Source: an uncultured Sphingomonadales bacterium (GTDB lineage: Bacteria; Pseudomonadota; Alphaproteobacteria; Sphingomonadales; Sphingomonadaceae). Taken from it: a DNA stretch of 23,940 nt. The position numbers and the translations under genes are program-made. Position 1 is the first letter of the stretch. Each line of letters opens with the position of its first letter. The DNA lies in contig CALCBC010000128.1 of assembly GCA_937898525.1 (NCBI GenBank), forward strand, positions 1 through 23,940. Reading direction: 5' to 3'. The notes under the pieces are model-generated. The model made no database searches and was not told the DNA's origin. It worked only from the letters and a program-made list of their open reading frames with translations. This document shows positions 13,427-20,223 of this stretch, piece by piece.

Positions 13427-13945
13427 ATGAGTACGGCGACGACGGTAGGGGACGGACGCGAGCCGACGGGTCCGAAATCCAATTTCGAGATCTACCGCGA
13501 AGGCGGCACGACGCGCGAGATCCGCGTGACCGTGAACCTGGTACTGGTCGCGCGCCGCTGGCGCTCGCTGCTCGATGAGCGGCTGCGCGCGATCGGACAG
13601 AGCTCGGCGCGGATGGAAGCGCTGGCGGCGATCGTCAACTCGCCCTGGCCGAGCGCGCAGGTCGACATTGCCAAGCGGCTCCGCATCGAAGGGCCGACGA
13701 TGACCCGCATGCTCGACACGCTCGAAGCCGACGGGCTCGTCGAACGCCTGCCAGACCCGACCGACCGCCGCAGCAAGCAGCTGCGCCTGACCCCCGCTGG
13801 CGAGAGGGTGCTCGAGGAGATCTTCACGATCGCCGACGAGCTGCGCGACCGCCTGCTGCGCGGCATCCCGCCCGAGAAGATGGAGGAGCTCAACGAGCTG
13901 CTGGTCATGCTGACCGAGCGGCTCGATGCCGGGCTGCCGGAGTAG
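13427..13945 (+). CDS. MarR-family transcriptional regulator
   Basis: This is a 172-residue winged-helix regulator. The middle contains the MarR DNA-binding core: WPSAQVDIAKRLRIEGPTMTRMLDTLEADGLVERLPDPTDRRSKQLRLTPAG, with the recognition helix around GPTMTRMLDTLE and the wing at DPTDRRSKQ. The flanking helices (residues about 25-60 and 125-165) would make the dimer interface. The ATG at 13427 follows a purine-rich ribosome site (GGAAGCGGGAG), and upstream frame sequence runs through the operator-like palindrome, so a longer start is unlikely. MarR proteins usually repress until a phenolic or other small molecule releases them. Divergence from iorAB suggests it controls that operon and itself. 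It ends 17 bp from the convergent PQQ-dehydrogenase gene. Confidence 0.9.
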   Translation: MSTATTVGDGREPTGPKSNFEIYREGGTTREIRVTVNLVLVARRWRSLLDERLRAIGQSSARMEALAAIVNSPWPSAQVDIAKRLRIEGPTMTRMLDTLEADGLVERLPDPTDRRSKQLRLTPAGERVLEEIFTIADELRDRLLRGIPPEKMEELNELLVMLTERLDAGLPE

Positions 13946-13962
13946 GCGCGCCTCTTACTCCT

Positions 13963-16047
13963 CTACTCCTCCCGTCCCCAGTCCTCGTTCGCCCGCGCGA
14001 TCAGGTAGGCGTGGATCGCGTCGGCCTGCTCCTTGTCGAGAATGTCGGCGAAGCTAGCCATGCCCTTCTCGAGGTAGAGGCCCTCGAGCACGATCTGGTC
14101 GAACAGGTCGTGGGTCTCGCGGGTCATGTGCCGCAGGTCCTTGACCCCGCCAATCGCGTTCTGGCCGTGGCACACGGCGCAGGTCTGCGCGTAGAGCTGC
14201 GCCCCGAGCTGCACCTGGGCCTCGCTTGCCCGCAGCGGCGGCGGCGGCTGGACCGGCTCGCGCGCGGCGAGCGGCGGGAGCTGCGCGGTGCCGCCGAGCT
14301 TGAACACCAGCAGGCGCGCCGGCGCGCGCGGCAGCTCGATGCCGGCCGACTGCTCGATCTGCGCCGCACCGCCCCCCCAGCCGGCATTGATCGCGACGTA
14401 CTGCACGCCGTCGAGCATGTAGGTGATGCCGCCGGCGACCGGGGCGCTCTGCGTCGGGTACTCCCACAGCACTTCGCCCGTGCGCGCGTCGAATGCGGTG
14501 AAGGTCTGCTTGGTCGTGCCCTCGAACACGAGGTCGCTCGCGGTGACGAGCACGCCGCCGTTGCCGTGGCGCGGCAGCTCGACCTGCCAGGCGAGCTGCT
14601 GCTTCACCGGATCCCACGCGGTCAGCCAGGCCTTCTCCAGCTTGTTGGCCTCGGCCTGCAATTCGGCCCGCTTCCGCCCCGCCTCGCCGGTGTAGCCGCC
14701 CCAGCCGCTGTTCGAGCGGCGCGGCTGCGGCGTCCACCCGGGCTGGACCGCGTAGACGAAGGCCGACTGGTAGGACGGGAAATAGGCGAGACCCGTGCGC
14801 GGGCTGAAGGCCATCGGAAACCAGTTGTGCGCTCCCCCCGGACCCGGCGCGACCAGCGCCGGCTCGGTGGTGTAGCGCACCTTGTCGCTGGTGATCGGCC
14901 GCCCGTTCGCCTCGAAGCCCTCGTTCCAGTTCTGGAATACGTGCGCCGCGGCCGAGACGAACTCGCCGGTCTCGCGGTCGAGCACGTAGAAGAACCCGTT
15001 CTTCGGTGCCTGCATCAGCACCTTGCGCGGCTTGCCGTCGATCACGAGGTCGGCGCTGATCATCGACTGGGTGCAGGTCCAGTCCCACTCCTCGCCGGGG
15101 TTCATCTGGTAATGCCAGGCGTACTCGCCGGTCTCGGCATGGAGCGCGACGATCGAGCAGACGAACAGGTTGTCGCCCTCGTTGTTCGAGCGATAGAACC
15201 GCGCGTGCGGGACCGCGTTGCCGGTGCCGACGTAGACCAGCTTCAGATCGGGATCGTAGGCGATCGAATCCCAGGGATTGGCGCCGCCGCCGAGCTCCTT
15301 CCACAGCCCCTCCGACGACCAGGTCTCGCGCACCCAGTCCATGACCGCATCGCTCACTTCGCCGTCGGGGCCCCTGGCCGGGTCGTTCGGGGTGAGGAAG
15401 AACTTCCACAGCTTCTCGCCGGTATCGGCGTCGAACGCGGCGACGAACCCGCGCACGCCGAGGTCGCCACCCGACTGGCCGATCACGACCTTGCCGTCGA
15501 ACACGCGCGGAGCGCCGGTGATCGAGTAGGCGTAAGGCGTCTCCTCGGGATAGACGCGGGTGGTCCAGAGGGGCCTGCCGGTGGCCTTGTCGAGCCCGAT
15601 CAGCCGGCCGTCGAGCGTGGCGATGATGACCTTGTCGCCCCACATCGCGAGGCCGCGCGACACCGGCTCGCAGCAGGCCAGCCGCGCCACCTCGCGCGGT
15701 ACCTCGGGATCGTAGGTCCACAGCCGCTCGCCGGTCCGCGCGTCGTAGGCGATCGTCACGTTGAACGGCAGGATGTTGTAGAGCACGCCGTCGGCATAGA
15801 TCGGGGTCGCCTCGACCCCGCGGAAGGTGTCGTACTGGTCGAACCAGGCGAGACCGAGCTGGCCGACGTTCGAGCGGTCGATCTGCGTCAGCGGGCTGTA
15901 CCGCTGTGCCGTGTAGTCGCGCCCGTCGCTCGGCCACTCGCCGGGTGCCGGGCTGGCGAGCGGGTCGGCAGCGACGGCCTGCGCGAGCAGCAGAGCGAAG
16001 GCGCCGAGACCGGCGAGCGGCAGTTGGACGAGTTGACGCAGATGCAT
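13963..16047 (-). CDS. PQQ-dependent quinohaemoprotein alcohol dehydrogenase with C-terminal cytochrome c domain
   Basis: This 694-residue periplasmic enzyme oxidises alcohols with pyrroloquinoline quinone and passes electrons to a built-in haem c. The signal peptide ends near residue 27 (LLAQAVAAD). The eight-bladed propeller shows repeated W-motif segments (such as ARTGERLWTYDPEV and ADTGEKLWKFFLTP). The vicinal disulfide ring is Cys125-Cys126 (ARLACCEPVSRG), and the probable catalytic Asp is Asp322 in GEEWDWTCTQ. Position +2 is Thr, not the Asp that marks lanthanide-dependent members, so calcium is the likely metal. The cytochrome c domain carries CAVCH (623-627) and Met663 in EKGMASF as the probable axial ligand. 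No PQQ synthesis gene is present in the window. The closest group is the type II quinohaemoprotein dehydrogenases; the exact alcohol is not known. Confidence 0.93.
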   Translation of the reverse strand: MHLRQLVQLPLAGLGAFALLLAQAVAADPLASPAPGEWPSDGRDYTAQRYSPLTQIDRSNVGQLGLAWFDQYDTFRGVEATPIYADGVLYNILPFNVTIAYDARTGERLWTYDPEVPREVARLACCEPVSRGLAMWGDKVIIATLDGRLIGLDKATGRPLWTTRVYPEETPYAYSITGAPRVFDGKVVIGQSGGDLGVRGFVAAFDADTGEKLWKFFLTPNDPARGPDGEVSDAVMDWVRETWSSEGLWKELGGGANPWDSIAYDPDLKLVYVGTGNAVPHARFYRSNNEGDNLFVCSIVALHAETGEYAWHYQMNPGEEWDWTCTQSMISADLVIDGKPRKVLMQAPKNGFFYVLDRETGEFVSAAAHVFQNWNEGFEANGRPITSDKVRYTTEPALVAPGPGGAHNWFPMAFSPRTGLAYFPSYQSAFVYAVQPGWTPQPRRSNSGWGGYTGEAGRKRAELQAEANKLEKAWLTAWDPVKQQLAWQVELPRHGNGGVLVTASDLVFEGTTKQTFTAFDARTGEVLWEYPTQSAPVAGGITYMLDGVQYVAINAGWGGGAAQIEQSAGIELPRAPARLLVFKLGGTAQLPPLAAREPVQPPPPLRASEAQVQLGAQLYAQTCAVCHGQNAIGGVKDLRHMTRETHDLFDQIVLEGLYLEKGMASFADILDKEQADAIHAYLIARANEDWGREE

Positions 16048-16085
16048 GCGTTCGAGCCTGTAACCTTTGAGGGATATCGGTTTAG

Positions 16086-16102
16086 TTCAGCGATTTGCTG
16101 AA
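16086..16102. promoter_or_regulatory. Small inverted repeat upstream of the PQQ dehydrogenase
   Basis: TTCAGC (16086-16091), 5 bases, GCTGAA (16097-16102), located 39-55 bases before the dehydrogenase ATG, in the 84-base gap behind the SnoaL-like genes. It could be an operator; no clear promoter boxes accompany it. Confidence 0.25.
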
Positions 16103-16131
16103 GCGTTCGCGTTCAACAGGGCGCCCCCGCT

Positions 16132-16914
16132 TCAGTCTCGCGGCGGTTCGGCGATCGGCTGCGTGCCGTCGGCGAGGCGGCCGACCTGCAGCGCTTCGGC
16201 CTGCTCGGGCGTGCCCGGCGGACGGTGGTAGGCTCCGACCTGCCCCGTGTCGGGCCGGAAGGGCCTGCCCGTCACCGGGTTCGGATAGTGGAACGGCACG
16301 ATGTAGTACGCCGGGTAGGTCAGGTAGACCGTCGACGGCGGCAGGTCGGGCGGCGGGTCGAACTTGTCGGGCCAGGTGTTGTTGAGCGCGTTCTTACCCC
16401 AGCCTTCCCAGTTGGTGTACATCGTGAACGGACCCGACAGGCGGCTGATCCGCCAGATGCCGTCCTCGCCCTTCTCGTACTCGTTCTCGTACAGCGGCAG
16501 GCCCCAGCCCGCATTGCTCATCACGAACGCGCGGCTGCGGACCCAGGCGGTCCGGCCGTCCGGAGAGATGTCGACGATCGGCTGGAACTGCATGTGCTGG
16601 GCAAGCACGTTGTCCTTGACCCCGTCGGGACCGAACGCGGTCTGCATGTATTCGAGGACGCGGGCTCGGCCGAGGAACAGGCCCTTGCCGCCGATCTCGA
16701 GCGTCGCGTCTTCCGAGAACAGCTCGCTGAGGCGGGTCCACTGGCTCTCGTCGACGAAGTAGCCGTAAGCCTTTTGCAGCCGCTCGACCGCGTTCATGTC
16801 CTCGAGCCGGGTGATGCGCGCCTCGAGCTGGTCGAGCTTTTCCTCGGTCGTCTGCGCGAGCGCGGGCGTGGCGGTCGCGGCGAGCAGGGCCGCGGCGAGT
16901 GTCAGGCGGATCAT
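16132..16914 (-). CDS. Exported SnoaL/NTF2-like protein, paralogue 3 of 3
   Basis: This is a 260-residue protein with a signal peptide (MIRLTLAAALLAATATPALAQ) followed by a short coiled-coil-like helix (EEKLDQLEARITRLED). The NTF2-like SnoaL_4-type domain follows: NAVERLQKAYGYFVDESQWTRLSELFSEDATLEIG, then FLGRARVLEYMQTAFG, and a closing strand EYEKGEDGIWRISRL. A proline-rich tail contains LPPSTVYLTYPAYYIVPFHYPNPVTGRPF. The start at 16914 is an ATGA overlap with the preceding paralogue. SnoaL-like proteins include cyclases, dehydratases and non-enzymatic binders; no catalytic residue can be pinned down. It has a longer C-terminus than its two paralogues (ending PIAEPPRD). It is 84 bp upstream of the PQQ dehydrogenase on the same strand. 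Confidence 0.85.
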   Translation of the reverse strand: MIRLTLAAALLAATATPALAQTTEEKLDQLEARITRLEDMNAVERLQKAYGYFVDESQWTRLSELFSEDATLEIGGKGLFLGRARVLEYMQTAFGPDGVKDNVLAQHMQFQPIVDISPDGRTAWVRSRAFVMSNAGWGLPLYENEYEKGEDGIWRISRLSGPFTMYTNWEGWGKNALNNTWPDKFDPPPDLPPSTVYLTYPAYYIVPFHYPNPVTGRPFRPDTGQVGAYHRPPGTPEQAEALQVGRLADGTQPIAEPPRD

Positions 16915-17627
16915 CGTTGCGGCCTCGCGACGTCGTCGGGGGGTTGCGTGACCGGCAGTGGCTCGCCGGTCACCGGGTGGACGAAGCTGAACGGCGGCGC
17001 GTAGCCTTGGGGGAACGCGCGGTAGACTTCGGTCGGCGGCCGGTCGGGCGGGAACAGCGCGCTCGGCCCTTCCATGCGCAGTGCTCCGCGCATGAAGCCG
17101 AGGTCGTAGTCGGCCATCGCCTGGACGTAGAAGTGCAGCTTGCTGATCTTCCACACGCCGCGTTCCTTGACGTAGGCGTTCTCGTACTGGCCGACGCCCC
17201 AGACGCCGTTGGCGCCCGGCTCCGAGAGCATGACCATGCCCTGCCAGCGCCCGGTCGCGGTCTTGCCGTCGGGCGCGACGGTGATGATCGGCTGCAGCAG
17301 CATGTGGTTGTTGAGATAGCCGCGGCCGAGCCCTTCGGGGCCGAACAGCAGCATCGCGCGGCGGATCCGCTCGCGTCCGACGTAGACGCCCATCTGGCCG
17401 TACTCGAAGGTGCCGTCGGCGGCAAACAGGTCGGCCGCCTCGCTCCACAGGCCCTTGTCGAAGTAATAGCCGTAGGTCGCCTGCAGCTTCTCGATCGCCT
17501 CGACGTCCTCGAGCCGTTCGACCCGCTCGCGATAGGCGGCGAGCCGCGCCTCGGGCGTCTGCTGGGCGAAGGCGGCGACGGGAACGAGGCTCAGGACGAG
17601 CGCCATGGGCAATGTGACCGCGCGCAT
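16911..17627 (-). CDS. Exported SnoaL/NTF2-like protein, paralogue 2 of 3
   Basis: This is a 238-residue protein with a signal peptide (MRAVTLPMALVLSLVPVAAFAQ). The N-terminal helix YRERVERLEDVEAIEKLQATYGYYFDKGLWSEAADLFAADGTFEYG opens the NTF2-like fold, followed by YVGRERIRRAMLLFG, NNHMLLQPIITVAPDGKTATGRW and YVKERGVWKISKL. The tail FPPDRPPTEVYRAFPQGYAPPF...HPVTGEP is the same motif as in the two neighbours. The start codon shares its A with the stop of the upstream paralogue (TGATG), and its stop overlaps the downstream ATG, so the three are translationally coupled. Function is unknown beyond the fold family; periplasmic location is inferred from the signal peptide. Confidence 0.85.
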   Translation of the reverse strand: MRAVTLPMALVLSLVPVAAFAQQTPEARLAAYRERVERLEDVEAIEKLQATYGYYFDKGLWSEAADLFAADGTFEYGQMGVYVGRERIRRAMLLFGPEGLGRGYLNNHMLLQPIITVAPDGKTATGRWQGMVMLSEPGANGVWGVGQYENAYVKERGVWKISKLHFYVQAMADYDLGFMRGALRMEGPSALFPPDRPPTEVYRAFPQGYAPPFSFVHPVTGEPLPVTQPPDDVARPQR

Positions 17628-18346
17628 CACCGGGCTCCTCTCACGGGCCGGCCCGTCACCGGGTTCGGCTGCTGGAACGGCGGAACCTGCACATCGGGGA
17701 ACGGTGCCGGCGTCGAGGTCGGCGGGCGGTCGGGCGGGAAGGCTCTGGAAGCCTCGCTCCGCACGAGCCCCTCGCCCGGCGCGAGCCGCGCCCAGCCGCG
17801 CTCGTAAGGCGCGACGAAGTTGACGTAGAGCCGCAGCGACTTGATCCGCCAGATGCCGTCGGCGCCCTTCTCGTAAGTATTCTCGTAGATTCCGTCGCGC
17901 CACTCCGCGTGCTGCTTGTACTGGCCGAGCATGCCGAGATCGCGCCAGCGCGCGGTCGCGCTCCGGCCGTCGGCGGCGACGGTGATCGCCGGCTGCAGCG
18001 TGACCCATTCGTTGAGCTGGCCGTAGATCAGCCCCTCCTGCCCGCCGTGGAGCCGGCGCAGGTATTCGCGGATGCGTTCCTTGCCGACGTAGACGCCGTC
18101 GATGCCGATCTCGATCGTGCCGTCGTCGGTGAACAGGTCCGCGGCGTCCTGCCACAAGCCGCGGTCGACGTAGTAGCCGAAGGCGCGCTGGAGCTTCCTG
18201 ACCGCACGGCTCCCTTCGAGGCGCTCGACGCGCTGGGTCAGCGCGGCAATCTCCGCATCAAGGTTCTGTGCAGCGGCTGGCGTCGAGACCGTCACGGCCG
18301 CTGCCACCACGACCGCCATCGCGCGCCTCGCTCGGGCTGTCGGCAT
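17627..18346 (-). CDS. Exported SnoaL/NTF2-like protein, paralogue 1 of 3 (first in operon)
   Basis: This is a 239-residue protein with a signal peptide (ARRAMAVVVAAAVTVSTPAAAQ). It then repeats the plan of its neighbours: ALTQRVERLEGSRAVRKLQRAFGYYVDRGLWQDAADLFTDDGTIEIG, YVGKERIREYLRRLHGG, LQPAITVAADGRSATARW, TYEKGADGIWRIKSL, and a tail FPPDRPPTSTPAPFPDVQVPPFQQPNPVTGRPV. ATG 18346 is chosen because GGGGAAG lies just upstream and the signal peptide follows. It is closer in length and sequence to paralogue 2 than to paralogue 3. It is the first gene of the triplet; its promoter should be in the 79 bases up to 18425, where GC-rich dyads but no clear boxes are seen. Confidence 0.85.
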   Translation of the reverse strand: MPTARARRAMAVVVAAAVTVSTPAAAQNLDAEIAALTQRVERLEGSRAVRKLQRAFGYYVDRGLWQDAADLFTDDGTIEIGIDGVYVGKERIREYLRRLHGGQEGLIYGQLNEWVTLQPAITVAADGRSATARWRDLGMLGQYKQHAEWRDGIYENTYEKGADGIWRIKSLRLYVNFVAPYERGWARLAPGEGLVRSEASRAFPPDRPPTSTPAPFPDVQVPPFQQPNPVTGRPVRGAR

Positions 18347-18425
18347 CGCTTCCCCAATCCTCACTTTGCCGGCGCCAGGCCGGTCGGAAGGCCACAATAG
18401 GCAGGCAAGTGGCGCTGAAAAGCCC

Positions 18426-20144
18426 CTAATTCGGCGACGATGGTGTCACGTCGACGACGCGACCGAGCGCGGGCACGCGTACGCCGCCGGCGATGTAGGC
18501 CTCGAGCGCGTCGAGATCCTGACCGACGTCGGCCACCACGCGCGCACCGGGCAGGACCGAGAATCCGTCGCCTCCGCTGGCGAGGAAGTTGTTGACCGTG
18601 ACGCGGTAGGTCCCGGCGGGATCAACCGGCCGCCCCTCAAGCGTCATCGCCACGATCCGCTCGCCCGGCGGTCGGGTGCGATCGTAGGCGAAGCCGAAGC
18701 CGTCCGAGGGAATCAGCAGCGACTGCTTGATCGCCGCCGGGCTTGCGTCCGTGAACTGCTCTTCGAGCAGCCGCTTGAGATCGGCGCCGCTCAGCTCGAG
18801 CACGACGAGCGTGTTGCCGAACGGCTGCAGCGCGAAGATCTGGCCGTAGGTCACCGAGCCGTCCTCGGCCGGGGTGAAGCGCGTGCGCACGCCGCCCGAG
18901 TTGATGAACGAGATCTGCGCCCCGCCGTTCGCCGGGTCGCGCGTGGCAGCGAGCTGGGCATCGGCGATCAGGTTGCCGAGCGGGGAATCGGTATCGCGCC
19001 CGTCCCAGTCGAGCGAGCCCTCGATCCGGCCGACGACCCGCGCGGCGACGGGAGCCGTCGCCTCGGCATAGCGCTCGACCAGCGCGGCGATGTCCGGCTG
19101 CTCGCCCGCGGCCTCGAGCACCGGACGGTTTTCCGCCGTGATCGCGACCACCTCGTCGGCCGCCGGGTCGACGGTCAGGCGGATGTCGGTGACGAAGTAG
19201 CCGTAGCGCCCGGCGCTGGTCAGCGTCCGCATCGAGCCATCCGCCGCCGGCAGCCGGCAGACGTAGGCCTGGTGCGTGTGGCCGGACACGACCAGCCGGA
19301 TGCGAGGGTCGAGCCGGTCGAGGATCGGCAGGATGTCGCCCGAAAGTTCGGGGCACTCGGCGCTGTTGTAGACCGGGTTCACGTCGGCGCCCTGGTGGAT
19401 CAGCAGGACCACCGTGTCGGCCCCCTGCGCGCGCAGCTCGGCGGCGAGCGCGTTGGCGGTCTCCGCCTCGTCCGCGAAGGTGTAGCCGCGGGTCCCGGCG
19501 GGCGAGACGAGCATGCCGGTTTCCTTCAGCGTCATGCCGACGAAGCCGATCCTGACGCCGCCGAACTCGCGGATCGCGGTGCCCGGGAACAGCGTCCGCC
19601 CCTGTTCGTCGAACACGTTCGCCGCGAGGTAGGTGAACTGCGCCCCCTCGAACGGGCGATCGAGCTGGCACGGCTCGCGCGGCGTGTGCTTGTCGCAGCC
19701 GCCCTGCTGCATGCGCCGGAGCTCGGCGATGCCGCGGTCGAACTCGTGGTTGCCGACGGAGGCGAGACCGAGCCCGAGGCGGTTGAGCGCCATGATCGTC
19801 GGCTCGTCGAGGAAATGGGCCGAGACCAGCGGGCTCGCGCTTATCAGGTCACCGGCGGCGACGGTGATCGTGTTCGCCTGCCCCTCGCGGAGCCGCGCCA
19901 GCGTGGCGCCGAGCCGCGCCGCTCCGCCGAGCCGGTCCTGCCGCCGCTCGCCCGCGGCGAACCAGGTCTGCGGACCGGGCGGGGGTTCGATGTTGCCGTG
20001 GAAATCGTTGAGCCCGAGGATCTGCACGGTCTCGATCGCGGCCGGCTGTGGAAGGTCGGGGACGGTGGCGCAGGCAGCGAGCCCGGCAAGGCCCATCGCG
20101 GCAGCGAAGGCCCGCAGGCGCGGCCAGGATCGGGCGTACTCCAT
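18426..20144 (-). CDS. Lipoprotein 5'-nucleotidase / 2',3'-cyclic phosphodiesterase (UshA family)
   Basis: This is a 572-residue envelope phosphatase. The signal ends in a lipobox (GLAGLAAC), so the mature protein should be lipid-anchored at about Cys25. The metallophosphatase domain shows all metal motifs: NDFHGN, AGDLISASP, VGNHEFDRG, LIHQGADV and SGHTHQAY. The C-terminal substrate domain has ISFINSGGVRTRF and LQPFGNTLVVLELSG, typical of 5'-nucleotidase C-domains. Such enzymes dephosphorylate extracellular nucleotides for uptake. ATG 20144 is chosen for the signal sequence and a GGGAGCA ribosome site; longer frames run into the terminator of the upstream gene. It lies downstream of the TonB receptor but is separated from it by that terminator. 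Confidence 0.92.
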   Translation of the reverse strand: MEYARSWPRLRAFAAAMGLAGLAACATVPDLPQPAAIETVQILGLNDFHGNIEPPPGPQTWFAAGERRQDRLGGAARLGATLARLREGQANTITVAAGDLISASPLVSAHFLDEPTIMALNRLGLGLASVGNHEFDRGIAELRRMQQGGCDKHTPREPCQLDRPFEGAQFTYLAANVFDEQGRTLFPGTAIREFGGVRIGFVGMTLKETGMLVSPAGTRGYTFADEAETANALAAELRAQGADTVVLLIHQGADVNPVYNSAECPELSGDILPILDRLDPRIRLVVSGHTHQAYVCRLPAADGSMRTLTSAGRYGYFVTDIRLTVDPAADEVVAITAENRPVLEAAGEQPDIAALVERYAEATAPVAARVVGRIEGSLDWDGRDTDSPLGNLIADAQLAATRDPANGGAQISFINSGGVRTRFTPAEDGSVTYGQIFALQPFGNTLVVLELSGADLKRLLEEQFTDASPAAIKQSLLIPSDGFGFAYDRTRPPGERIVAMTLEGRPVDPAGTYRVTVNNFLASGGDGFSVLPGARVVADVGQDLDALEAYIAGGVRVPALGRVVDVTPSSPN

Positions 20145-20172
20145 CGACGTGCTCCCGCTCTCCCCCAAACGA

Positions 20173-20202
20173 AAATGGCGGCCCCTCGCGGCGCCGCCAT
20201 TT
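20173..20202 (-). terminator. Intrinsic terminator of the TonB-dependent receptor gene
   Basis: A perfect 10-bp inverted repeat (20173-20182 with 20193-20202, arms AAATGGCGGC/GCCGCCATTT) with a 10-base loop starts 22 bases beyond the receptor stop at 20224. Read on the minus strand, the stem ends in ATTTTCGTTT, giving the T-run after the GC-rich core. It also contains A's before the stem, but its orientation serves only the receptor because the 5'-nucleotidase starts beyond it on the same strand. Confidence 0.8.
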
Positions 20203-20223
20203 CCTTGCGATCCGCTGCGAGTC

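Noticed and set aside
13946..13962. A terminator between convergent marR and the PQQ dehydrogenase gene
   Set aside because: The 17-base gap has no inverted repeat or T-run that would serve; termination must occur elsewhere or be factor-dependent.
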